Shown here: positions 49,242 to 60,373 of the stretch, in pieces
How the letters are laid out: each line of letters starts with the position of its first letter
Numbering within the stretch: the first letter of the stretch is position 1
From: Orbilia blumenaviensis
Lineage: Eukaryota > Ascomycota > Orbiliomycetes > Orbiliales > Orbiliaceae
Assembly: GCA_036872755.1 (NCBI GenBank)
Contig: JAVHNS010000009.1
Location: 1,798,001-1,862,000 of the forward strand
DNA: 64,000 bases
Direction of reading: 5' to 3'
Notes under the pieces: model-generated
What the model was told of the DNA's origin: nothing
What the model saw: the letters and a program-made list of their open reading frames with translations, nothing else
The model's database searches: none
Translations under genes and position numbers: made by a program

Positions 49242-49577
49242 GTTCGGTGTTAACTCAGCTTCTTCGGCGTTCTTGTCTACTAATCCAACCTTCTTCTTGA
49301 CGGCTTCGACGACGCCGCTGGCCTTCTTCTCTTCCTCCTATACGTATATAACACCTCGTGTGAGTATAATTGTACCACAACGCCGTACTGAATCGAACCC
49401 CCCCTTCCCTTTTAGTACCTTCTTACGCTTAGCTTCTTCCTTCTCTCTCTGTTTGAGCCTCTTCTTGAGTTCGGACTTTGAAACCATCGATTTCGCCGGT
49501 AGCTTCGTCAAGGTGGAGGTTGGCGACACCTTCGTTGGTGGGGCAGACGGCCCCGCAACAGCGCTCGAATCCGCCAT
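49242..49577 (-). pseudogene. 5' fragment of a cytoplasmic lysyl-tRNA synthetase gene
   Basis: Two exons (49577-49419 and 49337-49242) join in phase across a GT-AG intron. They encode the typical fungal KRS N-terminal extension: VSKSELKKRLKQREKEE with a Lys/Glu-rich continuation, ending EEAELTPN, where intact enzymes continue with QYF and the anticodon-binding domain. After TPN the sequence reads GTATAT, a usable donor, but no further KRS exon is seen on this strand down to 48.7 kb. The anticodon-binding and class II catalytic domains are therefore missing. The most likely origin is a partial duplication of the true KRS gene elsewhere. It may still be transcribed from its own copied promoter. 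Confidence 0.75.
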
Positions 49578-50789
49578 GGTTAGGTGTGGGCTGGACTGGA
49601 ATGTGTTGCGATAGACGGACGGGACACCTTGCCGAGACCACCTTGTGGTAGTTAGCTACGAGACAACACAGGATCGATAATCCTGTATGGGTCTTAATTC
49701 CGATATTGAGCCTCCTTTTCAACCGCCGTCCGGGCACGAGACTATATAAAAGGATAAAGGATACTCAAATTAATACAAAAATACTGATTTCTAATTATTA
49801 TTTATAATAAATAATTAAATACTGCTTTAGATATATATATTTTGCTTATATACCAGACCTATGCACAGTCTCTTCACCAGACTTGTGTGCGGGACGAGAC
49901 CAATCTTGTCTGTTGTTAGATACATGGCAGGCTGCATGCAGCTGCAGGCTACTCTGCAGACTGGCTGGCACTCTAGATCCGCATTCCACATACTACAATT
50001 GATATTCAATGCTGCCTAGTTTTTGGAATGTGGTTAGCGCAGTGGTTATTCTAACATCTGTATGTACATATTGTTTCGGGCCAAAGGTCTCTAGTCGAGC
50101 AGCCGTGCCAGATAACGGAACCACGTGCACGGGAGGAGCGGCTTTCTATAATGCAGATAAGACATCGAGACTAGCTAAGTTTGGGGCAATTTGACGGCCA
50201 GACTGAGATATAGAGTCAAAAGATAAGAGACATCAACTAACGTTAACTATAATTGCACTTCGACAGTTCCGAAGTTATTGAACCCCCCCTTTTTAATTGA
50301 CGACTTGGTAAGTACGTATACCTACTTGAAGTACCAAGTAACTATACACCGTGACTGTGGAGAGTCCTTGTTTACATAAGGAACCTGTACAGCTGAAGCG
50401 AGCCAATGGCAACCGTTTAAATCAACCGCTATCCGGTTTTACCTCCGATTCCGATCCGCCCGCATATGCATGCATCTTCAACGTCAACATACAGCTTTTC
50501 TGCTCTTATCATTCCCCAGCTGAAGAGCGGGGTAGTAGCTTGGACTTTTTTCAAATTTTACACACTGCGAACGCGGACAATGGATTGTATCCACTCGAGA
50601 GGGTAGGCTCTTCTTTGAGAACCACCTTAGCGGCTGGGGAAATGGGGGGGGGGGGCGTTTATAAATAGCTGAATGAAAGCCGGTGTGAAATCTGGCTCCC
50701 AAAATCCATCTATTCAACATCTATATAGTTGTAATTCTGTTCAGTTTATATATATAACTGACATATAGAAACCTGCAGAATTAAAAAGG
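49578..50789. other. Intergenic region between the KRS fragment and the laccase-like gene
   Basis: AT-rich around 49745-49850. A C-run lies near 50284 and a G-run near 50645-50656. No coding frame is supported. The last part is the oxidase promoter. Confidence 0.5.
50660..50668 (+). promoter_or_regulatory. TATA box of the laccase-like gene
   Basis: TATAAATAG lies 122 nt before the ATG at 50790, immediately after a G-run, and fits the spacing for a TATA element with a short 5' UTR. Confidence 0.55.
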
Positions 50790-53040
50790 ATGTCCGATAT
50801 CAAGGCGGAGCAATCGGAGCGTCTGCTGGAGCAGACACCATCGAACTCCGATGATCAGGATGCCCCCGCTCGGAGGCCCTTCTGCATCCCAAACCTCTCC
50901 GAGGTCCGCCCTCGCCGGCGCCTCTTCAATGCTTGTGCAATCTCATTGATCCTCTTGTTCTTAGGCTTTGGCTTCTGCCGCTACATCCTCCCAAAGCAAA
51001 GCATCTGCACGGATTGCCCAAAATTCGATTTCAGTGCCTTCTACGGGATCCCTATGAATCTGCCAGTTATCGATTCCGCTGCGATTATCAACAAGACGGA
51101 GCTGGATATGAAGACCGGTTTCGTGGTTTCCAGCACGCCCCAAGTCCGGGAGTACACGCTGAATGTCACGCAGGCCTTGACGTCGCCGGACGGCTACCAG
51201 AAACCGATGATTTTGCTTAACGGGCAAATGCCAGGACCGCTCATCGAAGCAAATTCGGGTGATATTTTGAGGATCCACGTTAACAATCTGATGAGCAACT
51301 GGAGCACGAGTGTTCATTGGCACGGTATGGACCAGAAGAACACTACTTGGATGGTAAGAAGATGAACTGCTCCTCCACCTACTTTAATATATTTCCGGCT
51401 AACGTGTGAGGGGGGGTTCGTACGCATAGGACGGCGTAGCGGCGGTATCGCAGTGCGGCATCCCGCCTGGTCAAAACTTCACTTATGAGTTCTCCACCAA
51501 GGGTCAGCGAGGTACATTCTGGTACCATTCCCACCTATCAGTCCAATACACTGACGGTATGTTCGGGCCGCTGATCATCCATGACCCTACGGAGATGGTG
51601 CCCAAGGTCGATGAGGAGAAGCTCGTCTTCATGAGCGACTGGTACCACACCTACGGCAGTGTCGTCGTCGCAAGCTACCTGAACCCCACGTCTCGATGGG
51701 TCCAAGGAGAATCGGGCGTCGAGCCTCTGGCGGACAACTTGCTCATGAACGGCAGAAACGTCTACAACTGCTCCGTCGTCAGTTCGACGTTCCCTCCCGG
51801 CTTTGACGGGCAGCCAATATATCCCTGCACAGGCGGAGAGCTGTACTCCACCAAAGTAAACTCGGGCAAGAAGTACAGGCTGCGGTTGATAAACCACTCC
51901 AGCTTCTTCTCCTTTTGGTTCTCGGTCGACAACCACACCCTCGAGATCGTTGAGATTGACGGCGTCGAGATCCAGCCGATCGAATTCAGGGGCGTCAACG
52001 TCAACATCGGGCAGCGGTATAGTGTGATCTTGCACGCGAACCAGACGGTGGGTAACTACTACATGCGCGCCAGTTTCCCCACGAGCTGCTTTTTGCCCTT
52101 CGTGCCGTACAACAGCTCCGGCCTAGAATCAACGGGCTACCAAGTCCGTGCGATACTCTCGTACGACGACACACCAGTCACGGATGCGCCGATCGGGGTC
52201 GCAGGTAACACTACCAACCCGTATCACGTAGAAAACAACCCGTTCAATAACCTGGTCTGGGAGGGCTGCGAGGACATGCCCTTCGACATGCCGAAGCCGA
52301 TGCGGGCGAAGAAAGCATTCGACGTTTCGCCCAACAATTACCAGTACATTGAGTACGCCTTCCGGCAGTCTCAGAACGAGAACCGTATATTTGTCAACAA
52401 GACCTCCTGGGCGCCGCTGGAGAACAACGCGACGATATGGAAGACAGTCGGCCAGAACTTTTCGAAAGGCAACAATGGTTATTCTTCCTGGGCCTACAAC
52501 CTGGACCAAGAGGTCCTCTTGATCCCCGATGCGGGTAAAGGCGCGCAGCTCGTCATCAACAGCATGGACGCGATGGAGCACCCATGGCACATGCACGGCC
52601 ACGAGGTTCAGATCGTTGGTTGGGGTTCCGGCAAGTACGGCGTTCCCGGCGCGACCGTCTGGAACCTCGAGAATCCCATGCGGCGCGACACGATATCCAT
52701 CCCCGCGGGAGGTCACGTGGTGGTGCGCTGGGAGGCGGATAACCCGGGTCTCTGGGTACTCCACTGTCACGTGGCCTGGCACATGGAAGGAGGCATGCTC
52801 ATCCAGTTTTTGGAGAGGCCGTCGGACCTGGACAACCTGATCAGCGAGATGGACTACCAAACGCGCTTGCACACACTCAGCTTCTGCGGCGTTTACGACG
52901 ACCAGGCGTTCGGGACGGAGGTGCACTATTACCCGGAAGATATGGCGCCCATCTCCTTTGGAGCGCCGCTCTCCGAACACCAGAAGATCGAAAAGTTGAA
53001 AAAATATTACCGCGATCGCGAGATGTTGGGTGTCAATTAA
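50790..53040 (+). CDS. Membrane-anchored laccase-like multicopper oxidase
   Basis: Two exons (50790-51353 and 51430-53040), 724 aa. About 45 hydrophilic residues precede a single N-terminal helix (ACAISLILLFLGFGF), so the protein is probably a type II membrane protein with the catalytic part outside the cytosol. All four copper-binding clusters are intact: HWHG, WYHSH, HPWHMHGH and HCHVAWHMEGGM. The residue ten after the type-1 Cys is Met, an axial position that is Leu or Phe in many fungal laccases. Many NxS/T sequons are present. It oxidises phenolic substrates or metals while reducing O2 to water; melanin or phenolic metabolism is likely but not proven. The coding sequence is clearly more GC-rich than its surroundings. 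No C-terminal anchor, so it is not a typical Fet3. Confidence 0.9.
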
Positions 53041-53705
53041 ATGAGCAGGATGTACCTAAAGATACATAAGTACACCTCGAGCCAGTCTCGAGTCCTTGAG
53101 GAGTTTTGTAGAACCCGGAGGCTGCATGCCTTGAAAAGTTGTTATCGTCTATTCGCAATTGGCTGCCTTTTTGAATTTAACGTGATCCTTCCAAATTTTA
53201 TCCAAAATAAATAACAGTATGAAGGCAATTTTTAGTCTTACATGATCCATCAGAGCAACAATGTCTTCAGATCGGATTCTGTCCACCCTTCGTCCCATAG
53301 TGCTGTCATAGAGAGGTTGAGGGGGGGCATTCCTTAACTTATTAAGCTGCGTAGTAGTGTTAACTATTACATACATTGATTCAAGTTTTACATATATGTT
53401 TTCGAATGCAAACATCGCGTCGCATTTTTGGGTTTGTAAACCTCAAACTAGTAAAAAAAATTTATAATTATCATCAAAGCAAAATATAAAATGTGGGTCT
53501 ATACGAAAATTTACTCCCTCAAAAAAATGCAGATACTTCTCAAAAAAACGTCTGATTGAATGAGCTTCTGCAAATATATATCTTCCGAATACTAGATGTT
53601 GTTACTAGATCCTCAATTTTAAGATGCTCTTTAAGATATTGTAGTGAATTCTTTCCAGTACCTCCCTGAATGTGCACATGCGCTTTTCGCTAGTAGCATC
53701 GGGAA
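53041..53705. other. Intergenic region between convergent genes
   Basis: A short minus-strand frame (53149-53415) ends in a Lys-rich tail but has no recognisable domain and no neighbouring exons. The rest is AT-rich. Confidence 0.5.
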
Positions 53706-55210
53706 CTAAAACTTGAACATGACCTTCCATATTCCAATAGTTTGTTGAAAACAACACCCTTCGTAAACGAATTCCCTCATAGTACTTAGGAACTCAGCAC
53801 CCAAATCTTCCTCTACTTTCTCCCTACTGCTTTGAGTGTACGCAGTTATAAGCCGGAGAGTAGGTATCTTCCGTTTTATCTCAAGTATAAAACTCCAGCT
53901 TATCGGCTCAGAATATGAGTCTAAGTTTCTGAGGTGTAAAATCTTGATACGCGGGAAATGTGTAGTTATGAGGTATTGTAGCTATTGGATAGATAATTTT
54001 CGTAAGTATGATTTATACTTAGTTAGGCGTATAATGATAGAGCTTACATCGCTTCGTGGTATGTCTGCAGCATCTCTTATTTCCAACTCTTCTACATTCT
54101 CAGAGCTATCGGCCTCCATGAATTCCTCTAGAACTTCGTGTCCACGCCCGAGGGCCGACAGTTTAAGGCGCCGGAGGTTGGAGAAGCGAAACGTCCTCCT
54201 GAGCGGGTTCATGCGCGTTGGCTGGTTGAGGGTAGGGTTGGGGCCTGTAGGCTTATCCTGTCTAGTAAACGTGAACGAAAAGGTATTCAGTGTGCCAAAG
54301 GAGGGTTGGAGAAACGGTGGAAGCGCCGAAAGAAGCCAGATCCCGATTTCATCGTTGTTAGTTTGTTGCGGTCTTAAACAGATGTCTAGGGCCAAAGATT
54401 GAAGCCTTGCAGCGCCGGGGGGTGGGTGCTGTCCCCCATCCAGAAACTTTTGGGACTTAACAAAAGCCAGGGTTTGGTCAGAAAAAGCGTAGTGGATATT
54501 TAAAGTAAGATTCAAATTCTTTAGATTTGACATGGTAGATAGTAGATTTTGAATTGATCCGAGTAGATATCCGTTTGGCATTGAAGGCTTAATCCGGTCA
54601 TCTATAGTAAGAGTTTTGAGATTTGGAAAGGCGCTAGCGAAAGGGTCGATAAAAGACGGAGGATCGCGGCCCATAGGGTGGAAGTATGGAATGTCATCGC
54701 CCCCCATGCTAGCTAGGCGCTCGTCCTGGTCTTCCGTTCTGATTGTCAGGATTCTATATGTTGTAAATCCGTTAGTTGTAACTCGTATATATAACATATA
54801 AAACAGATGCTTAGCTGGAACTGTTCTTACTTCACATTTTGGCCGTGTTTCCTATAAACTTCAAAACGTTTTAGGGCTTTCTGGCAGCCTACACACGGGT
54901 CTTCCCCAAACCCACGAAACCTAACTAGATGGGACAGTCGATAGTCTCTCCAGTTAGAGATCAATTGAACGAAACAATGAGAGTACAAATGCCAGATCAC
55001 GATGTCATGGAACTTTCGGCAGACAAAAGCCAGACGTGCAGCGAGGCGAGATTTGCCCGTTTTGAATCCTGGCCTGAGAGCGTAAAGGAGGATTTTGGTG
55101 AGAATCTCGGTAGGCAGCGTGGAGATCGAGACCTTTTCCATTTTATCCATTCTTTCTCGGGAATTCGAAATAGAAGGAAATCTAATTACAGAATGCCTCG
55201 CTGATTGCAC
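53706..55210 (-). CDS. F-box domain protein
   Basis: Three exons (55210-54831, 54753-54048, 53981-53706), 453 aa. The F-box is near the N-terminus (ISTLPTEILTKILLYAL, then LAFVCRKFHDIVIWHLY). The remainder has Leu-spaced strands (LKTLTIDD, LKNLNLTL, LRRLKLSAL, VEELEIRD, IKILHLRNL) like irregular leucine-rich repeats. Such proteins bring substrates to an SCF ubiquitin ligase through Skp1. The ATG at 55141, directly before the F-box, is an alternative start. Intron 2 has a clear CTAAC branch site; without splicing a stop follows soon. Fungal F-box/LRR genes are numerous and fast evolving, so the substrate cannot be guessed. Confidence 0.82.
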
Positions 55211-56903
55211 AAAGTTAAAGTTGACTTCAATTGAGGGCCTTTGTTGTATTTAGTGTGTGGTGTTGCGTCCAAGCCTTGTCGTCGACCAGAATGCAAGAGC
55301 TTCTGCGGATTTACCAGTCAGTGGCTGCTACTATATAGTAAGCGCCCATAGAGATGAAGGTTTTATTTTGCAAACAACTGATGAGGACTAGTCGACTATG
55401 GTACCAGCTCACGCGTTTGTAGAACGTGAGGAGTCAGTCGAGTCGAGTTACACCAAAAGTGCAGATTCTTGGCGTATAATATGTGTACATAGAGCAACAA
55501 CAACAACAACAATAATACTTGAAAGGAGTAGGAAAAAATAGTTCTACAGTCCCAAGAAATCGTAATCTAGATCTATAGATCTATTCCAAGTCAAGCTTTA
55601 TATCTCAAAGTGTATTTATTACCCAACAGAGTAAGCTTTAAGGTTCCAACTATCCACAGCCGCATTAGTATGTGTACCACAGTACTACACAGTTTATCCG
55701 ATCGATAAATTTCGACACTTTTAGAGCTATGATGCTGTTGTTGTTGGGATCACTATAGTGGGATTATTAGTTTAACCTGAATTCGAAGTGCTGTCTGACT
55801 CGCTGATTAAAATTGAGTTCCAATTACCTAGTGACGATTGTCGGTGATTATGACAAATGATTACTGGGAAATAAAGACAGATATAGCTACTTGATAGGTT
55901 CAACGAACACTACAAGTTAATGGCAAGGCAAAATTTTCTTTCTATGACACCGAGAAAAAAGATAATAAGATTTTAAATTTGTTAAAGATTATTAATTTTG
56001 AGCTGTACAGCCCTTAATTTCCATAGTATGGCGAAGTTAATTGCCGTGGGATATATACTTGTAAGCGTACTCGGATCGTTGATTATACCAACTACCGGAG
56101 CAGATACAATGAATCAACAAATTGTCGACAGTGGCGGTTACTATCAGATTGAAATCCAACAATCCGCCCCTTATTTGCGATACTACATCCTAGCATTTCT
56201 CGTGAGAGATCCTTGTACTTGTCTCGTTCGCTTAATATTAATGTGTAGCAGAATCCCTTTTATCGTGCGCGCTGTTTATATACAATTATTCCGTTGGGTA
56301 AGATTAATCAGGTAGAATTTCTAAGAGGTTCGAGAACCCCTCTTGTCTGATAGGGCTTGTTTGAGACTAAATTTCCGGCCCCGCTAAGACTGATGATCCC
56401 TTAAAGTATTCTACGGGTAGCCATATCATTTGTAAGCGTGCTCTAAAAATATTTATATGCCAAAAGAAACCCAGAGGACTCTAGCTCCATGTAGAGTATA
56501 TGTAGTTATAATTTTGTGGTCGTCCGACTGAAACCCACGCTTTTATGATCCAAATTTTATAGGTGAAAGACTAGTCGCTTGTAATTTCTGCTATATACAT
56601 CCTAATATCTAGCTACCTCCCAGTGGTTGCTCCTTTGCATGAGCGTTCATCTTCTCCGCCTGACAGCCAAACGTGGATTCTAAGATATATATACAATGGA
56701 ATTTTCTGCAACACACGTAAAAGTAGAGAGAAACTTTCATCAAGCACCGAAAATCGTATCTTGTGCTTGCGCTATAGGTGCAAATGTTAGCAAGCTTCAA
56801 AAAATAGCTTTATCCGATGCTTATATCAACTTCTGTGCGCTGTAAGCTTGAGTAACGTACCACAATCACCCCGATTTCTCGGTCAGATATAATGTAAAGC
56901 CAT
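55211..56903. other. Intergenic region, with one short secreted-like frame
   Basis: A (CAA)n run sits near 55497-55515 and a TGTTGT repeat near 55736. A plus-strand frame whose in-frame ATG is at 56028 begins with a signal-peptide-like stretch (MAKLIAVGYILVSVLGSLI) and then runs out at a possible donor near 56200; no following exon is recognised. It may be a truncated or spurious gene. Confidence 0.35.
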
Positions 56904-57113
56904 TTAACAGGAGTCGCGAGTGGCGCCACCGACACTACAGCCCATGACGGTACAGTACCAGAGATGGCATTTTCCTCCATAGCAGATGAGACCAGGAGCG
57001 CATTTGGCACGCTTTTCAAGGGGGGCAACTTCCTCTGCGTTTGGCGCTGGTGCTGGTGCAGCAAGAGCAGCGACGGAGAGGGCGGCGACGACAATGGTGG
57101 TGAAGAACTTCAT
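56904..57113 (-). CDS. Small secreted six-cysteine peptide precursor
   Basis: Single exon, 69 aa. Signal peptide MKFFTTIVVAALSVAALA, a short acidic pro-region (APAPAPNAEEVAPLE) and a KR dibasic Kex2 site at about 34-35. The mature peptide would be 34 residues with six cysteines spaced C-x5-C-x4-C-x4-C-x4-C-x9-C, ending in Cys. This pre-pro-mature layout is typical of secreted antimicrobial, pheromone-like or effector peptides in ascomycetes; the exact family is not recognised. A TATATAAGG sequence lies about 155 nt upstream. Confidence 0.8.
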   Translation of the reverse strand: MKFFTTIVVAALSVAALAAPAPAPNAEEVAPLEKRAKCAPGLICYGGKCHLWYCTVMGCSVGGATRDSC

Positions 57114-57265
57114 TTTGAATAGTTTTGTTTTTGGGGAGAAGAAATAAACTTCTTGAACGGATTGAGGTTAAGCTTAAGGAGTTTGAAAGTTGGATTGATC
57201 GATGCTGATTGTAGTACTGGATGATGAGAAAAGAATTCTGGATCTGGGAGGTTAGAAAGGGTCCT

Positions 57266-57275
57266 TATATAATTT
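57266..57275 (-). promoter_or_regulatory. Putative TATA box of the six-Cys peptide gene
   Basis: On the minus strand TTATATAAGG lies about 155 nt before the ATG at 57113. The leader between them is AG-rich, typical of small, highly expressed secreted-protein genes. Confidence 0.45.
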
Positions 57276-60200
57276 TTCGAAGTCTACCATCACGGTCTAC
57301 TCTCCTATATCTTCGACTGATATCCTCTTCCCTATAAGTCTAGCTAGCTAAGACGTTCCACGGACCCGAAGCCCGCCGGTTAAAGTCGTAGATTCTATCG
57401 ATATCGTATTCGGCAGATGTAAGCTGGTGTTTCTCTCGTAAAACCGGCCAGAGTCGTTGGAAGAGCAGAGGCTCTTTTGGTATCGAACCGCCATTATCAG
57501 TGGCCTTGCTACAATTATTTGCGAGAGAATACAGTCTCCATTATCCGATATCAATCCATAATCACAGATATACTTGATCGACCACGATAATCAGACATAA
57601 GTTACATGTCCGGGATACCCTTTAGCCAATGCACCCAGTCACAGGGAAGCAGCTATGATACGAGTAAAGCGCCTTACTTCTGACATTTACCACAACTTTA
57701 GTATTGGCTTCGAACGCGAATTTTTTTTGCAAGGAGCCATATAACTATCAGGTGTTATAGATAGATACTTAGATATCACTAAACAAAATGTTCAACACCG
57801 TTGCAAAACAATACTATACTAGCAATCTCGTCTATCTCTTAAGCAGAGCTCATGACCTAACCCTTAGTCAGTTCCTGTACAGCTGTGATTATATAGACAA
57901 TAAATGTCCAAATATTGGTCTTATGAAGGACAAAATAACTGCCTAAACATAAAAAGCAAAGCCTAAAGCTCGTATAGCTGCCAGGTAGGACGTCATAACT
58001 CGCTACGTAAAATTACAATCTCGGAAAAGCTGAAACTCATGCCTTCAGCATTCGTTCTTCTCCCTCACACTGAAATACCGCATTTTATGATCCACCGTAT
58101 TATACGATATCGTCTCGTCCAAGTTCATGAAACGTCGCATTTAGTAAATCTACTGGTGCTATGTACATTCTGTGGCCGCTAGCGCTTCTGGATGTAACCC
58201 TTCTGTCCAGGGACGAGGTAACAATCACAGGCGAGTGGGTGAAAGAGGGGCAGAGAAGTCAGCCAAGAACGCTTGAGAACAGTAGAGCGGAGACAACTGG
58301 GGAGGATAAATGGATATTAAAATAGCGAGTAACTAGAAAATCGAAGGTTCATACATTATATTCAACAGCCAGGCGGGTGAATAAGGGGCTACAGAAACAA
58401 TATACGAAGAAGACTAAACGAGAAAAGGTCTAGGTAATGGATTGGGATGCGAGAAACCCTGAAGAACAACTAGGGATCATATGCACAAGGTGTGAGTGGT
58501 GATTGTTCAATGTTTGAGTAGTAACAATCAAGTAATCCAGGTGTCAATGAAACCCTCTGTAATCCAACAAGCAAGATAGTGTAGGGAGTGCTCTAAGAAG
58601 ATTAGGCTCAAAAGCATTGTTCGGGATTTTTTATTGCATCGATAGGAGAAAAAAAGTTTGCTTGGGGAGGGGGGTGTTGAGCCTCACAGGGATACTCCTC
58701 TTGCCAGGGTTTGGGTTTGTAAATGCAAGGTGTATTTTCCCGGGCTGGTGCTTGGATTCAGCCAGCAGCAGGTCGGAATAGAGTGGTACACAGTAGATGT
58801 TCGGGCCGGACCGAGAAGCCCCCAAATCGTCCGCGCCACCGAGTTAATCTTTTGCCTTAGGATCTCCCGATTTTGCTGGCCAGGGTGTATAAGTAAGGGT
58901 CTGTGTCTGTAATCATACCTATGTATGCATATATGATTGCTTCGCACCCAGACGTTACAAAAAATGTTTGCATATGTTAAGGGCTGGATAATTACGTAGT
59001 TAAGGCTACGTAAGGTCATTATTAGAGCTCTAAGTTTACAACATCTTTAGTTCAATGGTTTGGCGCCGGGAGGGGCTAGTCGACAGCCAGTTCGTTAATA
59101 CTACTCCTGGCAGGCGCAGCTCGGCTTGGTAGCCGAACCGGGCTACTACTGAGTAAGCCGTTATTAACTAGCTCTTCTTTCCTCGGATTTTCTACAAACT
59201 TGTCCCGACCAAAGTGCATCACATATACAGCAGATTCCTCCTAGTAAAAGTGGATACGAGATGACTAGTACCTTGACCCTGTCGTATGTATTCCTTTGGT
59301 GACATGCTTCCCCGGCTTGCCAGATTTTTTTTGGGGGGGTGGGTGGGGCTGTATACCCGAGCACCAAAAAAACTACCGAGCCGTAGATATATTAAGGAAT
59401 TAAATCATTAATTGAGAGTTTTAATTTGAATTTGCTTTAAGCAAGTTAAGCCTAGTTTAAGCTTATTTCAAGCAAGTTGAGTTTGACCTTGAATTGGCCC
59501 AAACTCAATAAGTTTGTTTAAACTTTAAAGATTAAATTAAACTTGTTTGGTGAGCCCAAATATCAGTAGTAAATAGGTATTCAATGTTCAAAGTTTTTCG
59601 CATCCCGCACTCCGTTTCCTTGTTTCTCCCTGAAACCGAACATATGCACGTACGGGCAACAAACGAGGTTGCAAAATAGGCAAGGGAGGGCTGTGTCGTC
59701 TAATTCATGCGACAAACTAGGCTGATAACATGTCTAACGCTCAAACACCACACCTGTGTGTGTCGCACAAAATTTGCAGTGGCTCATTTGTCGCAGGAAG
59801 AAAAAGTCGTCATAATAGAAAGACAAGCTGGACTAGACACATCGCGTATCATGTTAGATCAGCGCGCCTCATGTGGGTGCAACATTTCAGAATTGTAAGC
59901 CCGAGCTTAAGCTAGAGAGTTCCGAGCTTGAAAATCTCCGACCGTCATTTGGCCCAAGTCTTCGGTTGGGCTAGTTTGCGAAATGTTGAGCAGCCGAGAC
60001 ATGCGCTGCGCCTTCAATATGGTATCGGTATGTTCATGTTGTGTCCCTTTATTGTATGCTCAATGTAGAAAACCCAACTTAAATCGGCCAGCTCTTCACT
60101 GGCCCCCGATAGTCACGATCGCAGCCAGCTGAACCCAAGCCTTCAATTAATTTTGGCCTGAGCCCGCGAGTGCGAGCATTTGTTGGGAAGGTCGTACAAG

Positions 60201-60373
60201 ATCTGCAAAACGTGACACAAATTGGCATGATCTCGCCAGGCGACAAAATAGTCCTAAGAGGAAGGTTGTTATTTCCCCTAATCTGGCTAGAATGGTGTTT
60301 CACAAATACAACTGGTGACTCCAGATGTATTTGCAATTGATAGACATTATATAGCTTAGCTAAGCGGGGCGGA
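57276..60373. other. Long intergenic region
   Basis: About 3.1 kb with no supported gene. Frames at 58658-58912, 58684-59019, 59707-59898 and 60079-60411 are short, overlap others or lack an ATG context, and show no domain. A T-run/G-run lies near 59325-59350. A box A-like word TAGTTCAATGGT at about 59049 has no convincing box B partner. AAGCAAGTT-type words recur around 59420-59540. Confidence 0.45.

Noticed and set aside
51538..52980. Long minus-strand frames
   Set aside because: They are antisense shadows of the GC-rich laccase-like gene with intact copper motifs.
53836..54402. 188-codon plus-strand frame
   Set aside because: It lies antisense to the F-box gene, whose three exons splice in phase and show the F-box; this frame is its shadow.
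56028..56315. Short frame with a signal-peptide-like N-terminus
   Set aside because: The frame soon becomes uncharacteristic and a possible donor near 56200 leads to no recognisable second exon; reported only within the intergenic entry.
59040..59130. Box A-like TAGTTCAATGGT suggesting a tRNA
   Set aside because: No box B at proper spacing and no acceptor stem pairing; not enough for a tRNA call.
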